From Streptomyces catenulae (GTDB lineage: Bacteria; Actinomycetota; Actinomycetes; Streptomycetales; Streptomycetaceae): DNA of 64,000 bases. The position numbers and the translations under genes are program-made. Shown one piece after another: positions 27,589 to 35,259 of the stretch. Position 1 is the stretch's first letter; every line of letters begins with the position of its first letter. Below the pieces are notes generated by a model, which searched no databases, was not told the origin of the DNA, and worked only from the letters and a program-made list of their open reading frames with translations. Location of the stretch: NCBI RefSeq assembly GCF_000718015.1, contig NZ_JODY01000005.1, positions 1 through 64,000 of the forward strand. Reading direction: 5' to 3'.

Positions 27589-28941
27589 TCAGCGGGAGCG
27601 GCCCGGCAGGGACGGCGCCGTGCGCGGCAGCCGCGACAGGACACGCGCCGCCGCCAACTCCGCGGAGCGCACCGCGCCCTCACTGCTGGGGCGGAGCATC
27701 AGCCAGTCGCCGGCGTACTCGACGGGCGCGGCGTCGCGGGCGAGGAAGGCGTCGCGGTGCGCCAGCGCCCGCGGGGTGGCCTCCGGGATGCCGTGCGGCC
27801 AGCGGTGGACGAACGTACGGAGGGTGGCCGCGCGCAGCTCCGGCAGATAGCGGGCGGCGGCGTCCCCGACCCGGGCCAGGATCTCGCCCTCCGGCGCGTC
27901 GACCAGCTCCCGGGCCGCCTCGGGCCCCGCCATCAGCGACACCAGACCCCGGCCCTCCGGGGCCCGGCCGCAGCCCTTGTTGTGCTCCAGCATCAGACCG
28001 GACAGATCCGGCTCCGCCGCCGCGGGCAGCAGCACGGCGTACGCCGACTCACCGCCGCGCGGCGCCAGCGGCCGGTCGAGCGTGTAACTGACCTTCAGCC
28101 GCGGGACGTAGCCGCAGGCGGCGAGGTACGGCACCGCCGCCTCGGGCGCGTTGACGTGCAGCCGCAGCGCCACCGGGGCGGGGACGCAGAGCAGCACCGC
28201 CCGGGCGGTGAGCGTGCCGGTGTCCGTGACGACCCGGGCGTGACCCGCGGCCGTGAGCACCTCGCGGACGGCGCAGCCGGTGGTGACGTCCACCGTGCGC
28301 GCCAGATGGCGGGCGAGGGTGTCCATACCGTCGGTGTAGCTGCGCCAGCGGGCGGTGGAGCCGCAGGCCAGCATGTTGGTGACGAAGGGGGCGGCGGCCG
28401 AGCGGGCGGTGTCCCAGCCGAAGAAGCAACCGGCGATCGGCTGGAACAGGAAGTCGTGCAGCTCGGGGCGGTAGCCGCGGGCGTACTCCGCCAGCGTCAG
28501 GGTGCCCAGCGGGGTGCGCTCGGGCAGATCCGGATCGTAGGCGGCCCGGCGGCGGCCCTCCGTCGCCATGAAACGGGCGAGCGAGGCGCGGCCGCGGAGC
28601 GAGAGCCCGCCGCCGCTGAGCAGGGCGCGCGGGGCGCCGACATGGCCGTGCACCCGGCCGTCGCGCCAGGTGGCGACGGGGTGCGGGATCCGCGTCGTCT
28701 CCGCCGGGCCCAGCCCCGTACGGCGGATGAGCCGCCAGGTCGCGTCGTATCCGGCGACGGACAGCACCTCGGCGCCGGTGTCCATGACATAGCCGTCCGC
28801 CCGGTGGGTGCGCATCCGCCCGCCGACGGAGTCGGCCGCCTCCAGCACGGTGACCGAACGGCCCGCCCGCCGCAGCGTGTCCGCGGCCGCCAGCCCCGAT
28901 ATCCCCGCACCGACGACCACCACGTCGTGGGCGGTGCTCAC
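27589..28941 (-). CDS. FAD-dependent amine-oxidase/protoporphyrinogen-oxidase-like enzyme
   Basis: 450 residues. The N-terminal dinucleotide fold is VVVVGAGISGLAAADTLRRAGRSVTVLEAADSVGGRMRT, the classic FAD motif with GGRMRT. Residues about 195-225 (PIAGCFFGWDTARSAAAPFVTNML) and the C-terminal AGDWLMLRPSSEGAVRSAELAA give the second FAD contact. The family includes monoamine oxidases, phytoene desaturases and HemY; the balance of motifs fits a HemY/desaturase-like oxidase acting on a hydrophobic substrate. The GTG overlaps the UbiA stop by four bases, so it should act on the product of that prenyltransferase. Confidence 0.85.
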   Translation of the reverse strand: MSTAHDVVVVGAGISGLAAADTLRRAGRSVTVLEAADSVGGRMRTHRADGYVMDTGAEVLSVAGYDATWRLIRRTGLGPAETTRIPHPVATWRDGRVHGHVGAPRALLSGGGLSLRGRASLARFMATEGRRRAAYDPDLPERTPLGTLTLAEYARGYRPELHDFLFQPIAGCFFGWDTARSAAAPFVTNMLACGSTARWRSYTDGMDTLARHLARTVDVTTGCAVREVLTAAGHARVVTDTGTLTARAVLLCVPAPVALRLHVNAPEAAVPYLAACGYVPRLKVSYTLDRPLAPRGGESAYAVLLPAAAEPDLSGLMLEHNKGCGRAPEGRGLVSLMAGPEAARELVDAPEGEILARVGDAAARYLPELRAATLRTFVHRWPHGIPEATPRALAHRDAFLARDAAPVEYAGDWLMLRPSSEGAVRSAELAAARVLSRLPRTAPSLPGRSR

Positions 28942-29933
28942 ACCCCACCGCCGGTCGCCGCGGCGAGCAGCACATTGGTGACGACCAGCGCCACGACCGA
29001 GACCCGGTGGGTGTACGTGCCGAGCTTGCGGGCCGTCAGGATCCGGCCGCGGACCACGCCCGTCACGAACTGGATGACGCGCAGCGCGACGACCGGGAGC
29101 ATCGCCAGCGGGAACCACCACGGGGCCTGCCCGGTGAGGGTCGCCGCCGCGATCAGCACGCTCTCCACGGCGGAGACCGCGCCGATGAAGACCTTGTTGC
29201 CCCGCTCGGTGGTCAGCACGGCCACCGTCGGACGGCCCACCGCGGCGTCACCGGCCCGGTCGTTGGTGTTGGAGTAGACGCCGAACAGCAGCGGCCCCAG
29301 ACCGAACAGCGTGCCCTGGACCAGCGCGAAACCGGTGACCTCCCCGGCGAGCAGCCCGTACGGCGCCACCACCAGGCCGAGGCCCAGGGCGACCATGAAG
29401 ATCTCCTGCCAGCCGTGGTAGCTGAGCTTCACGCCGTAGGAGTACTGCACCGAGGTGACCAGGCAGAGCGCTGCGGTCGCCACCGCCCACCAGGGGGCGT
29501 GCGGGGCGACGGCGACGGCCGCGCCCCACAGCAGCACACACCCGGCGGCCGTGGCCCAGCCGAAGCGGATGGCCTCCCGCTCGGTGAGCGTCCCGGCCAG
29601 CAGGGGCTTGCGGCGGATCTTGCGCAGCGGTGCGTCGGGGCCGTAGTTGGCCGCGTCGCTGCCGTCGCGCAACCCGGTCACATCGTCGAACGTGGTCATC
29701 GCGGCGACGAGGCAGAGCATGCCGAGGCCGAAGAGGGCGAGCACCGCCAGGGTGGTGGAGTCCGCGCGCAGCGGCGCGGCCAGCAGACTCCAGGCGACGG
29801 CGAGGCTGAGGTAGTAGTCGAAAATGTCGAGCTTGGCCAGTCTGCAATAGGCAGCGAATTTCCCCGAGGAGACGGGTGGCGCAATCGCTACGGCGCCATG
29901 GGAATCGTGGGTCACAGAACTCTCCGTGGTCAC
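28938..29933 (-). CDS. UbiA-superfamily integral membrane prenyltransferase
   Basis: 331 residues from the GTG at 29933, with about eight or nine membrane helices. The first Asp-rich region is TTFDDVTGLRDGSD rather than NDxxDxxxD; the second is YSNTNDRAGDAAVGRPTVAVL, close to the MenA-type DxxxD motif. The superfamily joins isoprenoid chains to aromatic or other acceptors, and some members are terpene cyclases. The altered first motif makes a cyclase or unusual acceptor possible. Translationally coupled to the FAD oxidase. An in-frame TTG at 29966 is a weaker start. Confidence 0.85.
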   Translation of the reverse strand: MTTESSVTHDSHGAVAIAPPVSSGKFAAYCRLAKLDIFDYYLSLAVAWSLLAAPLRADSTTLAVLALFGLGMLCLVAAMTTFDDVTGLRDGSDAANYGPDAPLRKIRRKPLLAGTLTEREAIRFGWATAAGCVLLWGAAVAVAPHAPWWAVATAALCLVTSVQYSYGVKLSYHGWQEIFMVALGLGLVVAPYGLLAGEVTGFALVQGTLFGLGPLLFGVYSNTNDRAGDAAVGRPTVAVLTTERGNKVFIGAVSAVESVLIAAATLTGQAPWWFPLAMLPVVALRVIQFVTGVVRGRILTARKLGTYTHRVSVVALVVTNVLLAAATGGGV

Positions 29934-30421
29934 GGCAGACCTCGAAATCGGCCTGCCGAATATCAATCGGGAGTGACGGTATGAGACGCCCCGAACCCAC
30001 TGAGGGGCCAGTTGTGCATGTTCATCAGATCAGGTGATCGTTTTCAAGGCGCGGCTTCGAACGGGCTGCGCTGCCCGGATGGCCGACCGGTGCGTCAGGA
30101 GATTCCCTGCCACCAGCTCAGAACGTTTCTCCAACCCATCTGCCCAGGAATGTGCCGGTGGCGGGAATCGGGCGCCGATGTCACTCGTACGGATCGTCCT
30201 TGCTCCATCCGGTGCATACGTCGGCCGGGCTGGGACATTCTTGGATTGCACGAAGCGCCGTGAGAGCGGTGGGTTTCCCAGAGGGGTCGTGCATATCCAC
30301 GACTCCGTTCCTTGCGTCCGTCACGTCTGCGGCGCAAGTGGTCCGCGTCATTCTTCCGCGGCCGCATTTCCGACGTCCTTCGTCGCGCATTTCGCCCGTC
30401 ATTCATTCCTCAAGGAGTGTC
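29934..30421. other. 488-bp divergent intergenic region, lower GC
   Basis: Clearly lower in GC than the surrounding genes and without any supported ORF. It contains GATCA-gg-TGATC (30028-30039), an inverted repeat that could be an operator, and must hold the promoters of the UbiA operon (minus) and the EF-hand operon (plus). In-frame extension of the EF-hand gene upstream is not coding in character. Confidence 0.55.
30028..30039. promoter_or_regulatory. inverted repeat GATCA-gg-TGATC
   Basis: A 12-base palindrome-like element about 95 bases upstream of the UbiA start in the AT-richer divergent region; candidate regulator site. Confidence 0.3.
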
Positions 30422-30952
30422 ATGTCCAACAAGGACCTGCAGCAGTCACGCCTCCAGCAGCGCTTCGCCCTGTACGACACGGACAACGACGGCCAGATCA
30501 GCCGCGCGGACCTGGAGAAGGAGGCGCAGCGCATCGTCGAGGCGTTCGGTGAGCCGACCGACTCGCCCCGCGCCCAGCTGCTGCTGCACGCCTACCCGCT
30601 GCTCTTCGACTACCTCAGCGAGAAGGTCGGCGCCGGTGACACGCTGACGAAGGACCAGTTCCTCCAGGTCGCCGAGGAGCAGGTGCTCGCCGACGGCCCC
30701 GCCGGGTTCGCGCGCGTCCTGCAGCCCAGCATCCACGCCATGGTGCACCTCGCCGACACCGACGGCGACGGCCAGATCAGCCCGCCCGAGTTCGAGAAGT
30801 GGCTGAAGGCGATCAACGCCGAAACCGACGCCGGCGCCGCCTTCCAGGCCGTCGACGCCAACGGCGACGGTCAGCTCTCCGTCCAGGAGATCGTCCACGC
30901 GGTCGGCCGCTACCACGCCGGTGAGCTGGACGCCCCGCTGCTCGGCGCCTGA
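30422..30952 (+). CDS. calerythrin-like EF-hand calcium-binding protein (first copy)
   Basis: 176 residues. Three intact EF-hand loops: DTDNDGQISRAD (19-30), DTDGDGQISPPE and DANGDGQLSVQE. The region between loops 1 and 3 fits a degenerate fourth hand, the layout of calerythrin. Loop 1 ends in Asp instead of Glu, which can alter affinity. Likely a cytosolic Ca2+ buffer or sensor. It ends with YHAGELDAPLL, shared with the second copy. ATG after AAGGAG. It is divergent from the UbiA operon. Confidence 0.92.
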   Translation: MSNKDLQQSRLQQRFALYDTDNDGQISRADLEKEAQRIVEAFGEPTDSPRAQLLLHAYPLLFDYLSEKVGAGDTLTKDQFLQVAEEQVLADGPAGFARVLQPSIHAMVHLADTDGDGQISPPEFEKWLKAINAETDAGAAFQAVDANGDGQLSVQEIVHAVGRYHAGELDAPLLGA

Positions 30953-31035
30953 CCCTGGTGTTTCCAGCCCGCGGTGCGGTCCGGTCCTTCCGGCCCGCAC
31001 TGCGCGTGGGCCGGACCGGCCCACGGACGGCACGG

Positions 31036-31470
31036 ATGCGGGCGGCGCTGGTCCTGTCGGCCCTGGCCCAGGGCGTTCCGGGCGGGTGGGCGCTCTTCCT
31101 GCCCCACAGCTTCTTCCGGAACTTCCCGCTGCCGGGCCGCCGCTGGGTCGCCGTGTTCGCCCCGTACAACGAGCACCTGGTACGGGACTTCGGCTCGCTC
31201 GTGGTGGCGCTGGCGGCGGTGCTGCTCTGCGCCGCCCGCGCGCCGCGGCCGCCCCTCGTCCGGGCCGCCGCACTGGCACAGCTCGTCTTCTCCGTGCCGC
31301 ACCTTCTTTTCCATCTGCACCATCTGGCGATGTTCTCGCCCGCCGACGTCGTCGCCCAGCTGATCACGCTGGTGCTGCCCGTCGTCGTCGCGCTCTACCT
31401 CCTGTGGGCCGCGGCCCGCGGCGGGGGCGGCCCCGGCACCGCCGTACGCGCCCCCGCGACCTACCCATGA
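31036..31470 (+). CDS. small 4-TM membrane protein between EF-hand genes
   Basis: 144 residues from the ATG at 31036, with an in-frame GTG at 30958 as alternative. Four hydrophobic segments: ALVLSALAQGVPGGWALFLP, GSLVVALAAVLLCAA, LAQLVFSVPHLLFHLHHL and LITLVLPVVVALYLLWAAA. Conserved-looking polar parts are SFFRNFPLPGRRWVAVFAPYNEHLVRD and PHLLFHLHHL, with His residues in or near the membrane. It resembles a family of short streptomycete membrane proteins of unknown role. The two flanking genes encode related Ca2+-binding proteins, so a linked role in ion or lipid handling is possible. Confidence 0.75.
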   Translation: MRAALVLSALAQGVPGGWALFLPHSFFRNFPLPGRRWVAVFAPYNEHLVRDFGSLVVALAAVLLCAARAPRPPLVRAAALAQLVFSVPHLLFHLHHLAMFSPADVVAQLITLVLPVVVALYLLWAAARGGGGPGTAVRAPATYP

Positions 31471-31494
31471 CCCTCTCTTGAGTAAGGAACCCTC

Positions 31495-32025
31495 ATGACC
31501 ACCGACATCCAGGCGGAGCGACTCCAGCGCCGGTTCGAGCTGTGGGACCGGGACGGCGACGGCCGGATCGACCGCAGTGACTGGGACGAGGAGGCCCAGC
31601 GCATCCTCCGCGCCTTCGACACCGCCCCGTCCTCCGACCGCGGTGCGGCCGTCCTGACCGCCTACCTCGGCATGTGGGACTACCTCGCCGGTCACGCCGG
31701 GATCGAGGAGGGCGGCTCGCTCGGCCTCGACCAGTTCCGTGAGCTGGCCGGCCGTCAGCTCCTCGACCGCGGCCCGCAGGGCTTTGACGAGGTGCTGCGC
31801 CCCACCATCAGCTCCATCGTCGGGCTCTGCGACACCGACGGCGACGGCCAGGTCGACCCCAAGGAGTTCCGCTCCTGGATCCGTGCGATCGGCAGCCCCG
31901 AGGAGACCGCGGAGACCGCCTTCGCGGCCATCGACGCCGACAGCGACGGCAAGCTGACCGTCGAGGAACTCGTCCAGGCCGTGCACAAGTACCACGCGGG
32001 TGAGCTCGACGTCGCCCTGCTGTGA
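31495..32025 (+). CDS. calerythrin-like EF-hand calcium-binding protein (second copy)
   Basis: 176 residues, clearly paralogous to the first EF-hand protein. Loops DRDGDGRIDRSD, DTDGDGQVDPKE and DADSDGKLTVEE are intact, a degenerate hand lies between, and the end is YHAGELDVALL. Loop 1 again ends in Asp. The ATG follows GAGTAAGGAA. A 15-bp perfect hairpin begins seven bases after its stop, so this gene closes the unit EF-hand / membrane protein / EF-hand. Confidence 0.92.
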   Translation: MTTDIQAERLQRRFELWDRDGDGRIDRSDWDEEAQRILRAFDTAPSSDRGAAVLTAYLGMWDYLAGHAGIEEGGSLGLDQFRELAGRQLLDRGPQGFDEVLRPTISSIVGLCDTDGDGQVDPKEFRSWIRAIGSPEETAETAFAAIDADSDGKLTVEELVQAVHKYHAGELDVALL

Positions 32026-32031
32026 TCCGCC

Positions 32032-32069
32032 CCGGGCCCCGCACCCCCGCCGACGGGTGCGGGGCCCGG
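32032..32069 (+). terminator. 15-bp perfect intrinsic terminator
   Basis: CCGGGCCCCGCACCC (32032-32046) pairs exactly with GGGTGCGGGGCCCGG (32055-32069), 8-base loop, then CCCTTT. It follows the second EF-hand gene and precedes the first DegT gene by 48 bases, marking a transcript boundary between sub-clusters. Confidence 0.8.
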
Positions 32070-32117
32070 CCCTTTCCCGTCACCGGCCCGCCCCGCCGGT
32101 ACCGACCCCGAGGACCC

Positions 32118-33317
32118 ATGGACCACCACACCGCAACCGGCCGCACCGGGGCCCCGCCCCGCCCGGTGCCCTTCTTCACCCACGCCCGCTCCTTCGAGGA
32201 GCGCTGGCCCGCCATCCGCGACCGCCTCACCGAGGTGGCCGACGACGGCAAGTTCTCCCACGGCAGCCAAGTGGGCCGCTTCGAGCAGGCGTTGGCCGCC
32301 TGGACCGGCGCCCGCTTCGCCGTCGGCGTCAACAGCGGCACCGACGCCCTCGTCCTCGCCCTGCGCGCCATGGGACTGCGCCCCGGCGACGAGGTCGTCG
32401 TCCCCGCCTTCAGCTTCATGGCCACCGCCTCCTCCGTCGCCCTCGCCGGTGGAACGCCCGTCTTCGCCGACATCGACCCCGTCGGCTACGGCCTCGACCC
32501 CGCCGCCGCGGACGCCGCCGTCACCGCGCGCACCCGGACGCTGATGCCGGTGCACCTCTTCTGCCAGATGGCGGACATGGGGGGCCTGACCCGGGTCGCC
32601 GAACGCCACGGCCTGACCGTCCTGGAGGACAGCGCCGAGGCCATCGGGATGCGCTGGGGCGGCGTCCACGCCGGACTCCTGGGCGCCGGAGGGGTGCTCT
32701 CCTTCTTCCCCACCAAGACCCTCGGCGCGCTCGGCGACGCCGGTGCCTTCCTCACCGACGACCCGCAACTCGCCGAGACCGTCGCGGCGTTGCGCCACCA
32801 CGGACGCCACGGCCGCACCCTCGGCCACTTCCCGGGCATCAACCGCCCCACCGACCTCCTCGGCGTCAACAGCAAGATGGACGACCTCCAGGCCGCCGTC
32901 CTCCTCGGCAAACTCCCGGCCCTCGCCGAGGACATCCGCCGCCGCGCCGCCCTCGCCGCCGCCTACACCGAACGGCTCCGCGACGTCCCCGGCGTCCTCC
33001 GCCTGCCCACCCTCGTGGCGCACGAGATCCCCACCGAGCCGGTCTTCTACGTCTATCTGATCGAGGTGGAGCGCCGCGACGCGCTCGTCGCCCACCTCGC
33101 CGAGCACGGCGTCGGCACCGAGACGTACTACCCCGTCCCGCTCCACCTCCAGCCCTGCTTCGCCCACCTCGGGTACCGCCGGGGGCAGTTCCCGCACGCG
33201 GAACGGGCCTGCGAACGGACCGTCGCGCTGCCCCTCTACCCGGACCTGGGCACCGACGACGTCGACCGGGTCTGTGACCTCATCCGCCGCTTCGCCACCG
33301 GGAGGGCCGCCCGTTGA
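32118..33317 (+). CDS. DegT/DnrJ/EryC1-family PLP aminotransferase (first)
   Basis: 399 residues. PLP is expected on Lys200 in SFFPTKTLGALGD, with Asp171 (LEDSAEA) contacting the pyridine nitrogen and VNSGTDALVLAL binding the phosphate. GKFSHGSQVGRFEQALA is the usual N-terminal substrate region. Family members aminate keto-sugars, usually nucleotide-bound, or keto-cyclitols with Glu/Gln as donor. The first gene after the terminator, with ATG after GAGGA. Its stop overlaps the TTG of the second aminotransferase, so both are made together, pointing to a product with two introduced amino groups or a heteromer. Confidence 0.92.
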   Translation: MDHHTATGRTGAPPRPVPFFTHARSFEERWPAIRDRLTEVADDGKFSHGSQVGRFEQALAAWTGARFAVGVNSGTDALVLALRAMGLRPGDEVVVPAFSFMATASSVALAGGTPVFADIDPVGYGLDPAAADAAVTARTRTLMPVHLFCQMADMGGLTRVAERHGLTVLEDSAEAIGMRWGGVHAGLLGAGGVLSFFPTKTLGALGDAGAFLTDDPQLAETVAALRHHGRHGRTLGHFPGINRPTDLLGVNSKMDDLQAAVLLGKLPALAEDIRRRAALAAAYTERLRDVPGVLRLPTLVAHEIPTEPVFYVYLIEVERRDALVAHLAEHGVGTETYYPVPLHLQPCFAHLGYRRGQFPHAERACERTVALPLYPDLGTDDVDRVCDLIRRFATGRAAR

Positions 33318-34438
33318 TCCCCTTCTTCCCGCCGGACCTCTTCGAGCAGGACCGCGAGGTCCTCATCGACCTGGTCCACGAGATCGGCACCACGCCCGAC
33401 CAGAAGTTCATCCTCGGCACCCGCACCGCCGCATTCGAGGACGCCCTGCGCACCCTGTACGGCGCGGGCGACGCCATCGCCTGCTCCAGCGGCACCTCCG
33501 CCCTCACCCTCGTCCTGCGGGCCATGGAGATCGGCCCCGGCGACGAGGTCGTCGTCCCCGCCTACGGCTGTGCCCCGCTCGCCAACACCGTCGCCGGGCT
33601 CGGCGCCACCCCGGTCTTCGCCGACATCGACCCCTGGACGATGGTGGCCGACCCCCGGGCGATGGACGACGCGGTCACCGCCCGCACCAAGGCGCTGATG
33701 CCCGCCCACATGTTCTCCGTGATGGCCGACATGCCGACGCTGCGCAAGATCGCCGACGACCGCGGGGTCCGCCTCGTCGAGGACTCCGCCGTCGCCCAGG
33801 GCGGCGTCCTCGACGGCCGTCCCGCGGGCACCTGGGGCGACGCCGGGGTCTTCTCGTTCGTCCAGGTCAAGACGTTCGGCACGGCGGGGGAGGGCGGCGC
33901 GGTGCTCACCGCGGACCCGGCGCTCGGCCGCACCGTACGGGCGCTGCGCAACCACGGTCAGGAAGGCCCGCGCTTCGTCCACCAACGCCTGGGCCTCAAC
34001 AGCCGCTTCGACGAGATCCTCGCCGCCTTCCAGCTCCACCGGCTGCCCGGACTCGCCGCCCGCCTCGAACGCCGGGCCCGGATCGCCGCGTACTACACCG
34101 AGCGGTTCACCCCGCTGCGCGACGCCGGGATCCTGCCGCCGCCGCCCGGCCGCAACGGCCGCTGCTACTACGTCTACTCGCTCCTCGCCGACCGGCGCGA
34201 CGCCCTCCGTGACCACCTCGCCGAGCACGGCGTGGCCTCGCACGTCTACTACCCGCAGGCGCTGCCCCGGCAGCCCGCCTTCGCCCCGTACGCCCCGGCC
34301 GGGCGGAGCTGGCCGCACGCCGAGCGCGCCGCGGCCCGGCAACTCGCGCTGCCCGTATACCCACATCTGACGGACGCGCAGGTCGAGCATGTCGCCGACG
34401 CCGTCTGTGCCTTCGCCACGGAAGGGGCCCGCCGATGA
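33314..34438 (+). CDS. DegT/DnrJ/EryC1-family PLP aminotransferase (second)
   Basis: 374 residues. PLP lysine is Lys186 in FSFVQVKTFGTAGEGG; SSGTSALTLVLRA binds the phosphate and VEDSAVAQGG holds the Asp. It lacks the Gly-Phe-Phe context of the first enzyme and uses Phe-Val-Gln-Val before Lys, suggesting a different substrate. TTG start overlaps the previous stop (TTGA) and follows GGAGGG. It ends in ATGA overlap with the methyltransferase. Together they form a tight four-gene unit with the methyltransferase and AMP ligase. Confidence 0.92.
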   Translation: MIPFFPPDLFEQDREVLIDLVHEIGTTPDQKFILGTRTAAFEDALRTLYGAGDAIACSSGTSALTLVLRAMEIGPGDEVVVPAYGCAPLANTVAGLGATPVFADIDPWTMVADPRAMDDAVTARTKALMPAHMFSVMADMPTLRKIADDRGVRLVEDSAVAQGGVLDGRPAGTWGDAGVFSFVQVKTFGTAGEGGAVLTADPALGRTVRALRNHGQEGPRFVHQRLGLNSRFDEILAAFQLHRLPGLAARLERRARIAAYYTERFTPLRDAGILPPPPGRNGRCYYVYSLLADRRDALRDHLAEHGVASHVYYPQALPRQPAFAPYAPAGRSWPHAERAAARQLALPVYPHLTDAQVEHVADAVCAFATEGARR

Positions 34439-35259
34439 CGCCCACCCACGACCGCTATGTCTTCGCCACCGCCTTCGCCCGCGAGGAGGAACGTCTGGCC
34501 CTGGGGGAGGCGCTCTGGGACCCGGGCACCCGGGAGCGGCTCGCCGCCACCGGCGTCGGGCCCGGCTGGTCCTGTCTGGAGATCGGCGCCGGGCGCGGCT
34601 CCGTCGCCGCCTGGCTCGCCGACCGGGTCGGCCCGACCGGCGAGGTGGTCGCCGCCGACCTCGACACCGAGCGACTGAAGTGGCTGACCGGCCACGGGGT
34701 GACCGTCCACCGCCACGACGTCGTCGCCGACGACCTCCCCGAGGCGCACTTCGACCTCATCCACGCCCGCCTCGTCCTCCAGCACGTCGGTGACCGGCAG
34801 CGGGCCGTGGACCGCCTCCACCGCGCCCTCAAGCCCGGCGGCCACCTCGTCCTGGAGGACACCGACACCGCCTCCCTCTTCAGCCACCCCGCCCAGGACG
34901 ACTTCCTGAGCGACGTCAAACGCGCCGCCTACGACGTGATGTGCGCCTCCGGCTACCACCCGCGCTGCGGACTGCTCGACGTCCAACTCGCCACCGACGC
35001 CGGGTTGGTGGACATCGTCGCGGAAGGGCGCTCCGCGGTGGTGCGCGGCGGCGGGGACGCGGCGCGCTGGTTCGCGCTCTGGCTGGAGCACCTGGCACCC
35101 GCGATGCTCGCCCGCGGCGCGGTCACCGAGGAACGCCTCGCCCGCGCCCAGGTGGAGCTGACCGACCCCGCCCACTGCTGGCTCTCCCAGGTGATGGTCA
35201 CCGTCCACGGACGGCGGCCCGCCTCCGATCCCCTCGGAAAGGTGCGTACGGCACCGTGA
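34435..35259 (+). CDS. class I SAM-dependent methyltransferase
   Basis: 274 residues. SAM motif I is CLEIGAGRGSVAAWLAD, then VAADLDTERLKWL, HRHDVVADDLPEAHFDLIHARLVLQHV and ALKPGGHLVLEDTDT, all in the expected order. The C-terminal part (about 165-265) is helical and would set substrate. O- or N-methylation of the amino-sugar or acid product is likely; carbon methylation cannot be excluded. Coupled by 4-base overlaps on both sides (ATGA, GTGA). Confidence 0.9.
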   Translation: MTPTHDRYVFATAFAREEERLALGEALWDPGTRERLAATGVGPGWSCLEIGAGRGSVAAWLADRVGPTGEVVAADLDTERLKWLTGHGVTVHRHDVVADDLPEAHFDLIHARLVLQHVGDRQRAVDRLHRALKPGGHLVLEDTDTASLFSHPAQDDFLSDVKRAAYDVMCASGYHPRCGLLDVQLATDAGLVDIVAEGRSAVVRGGGDAARWFALWLEHLAPAMLARGAVTEERLARAQVELTDPAHCWLSQVMVTVHGRRPASDPLGKVRTAP

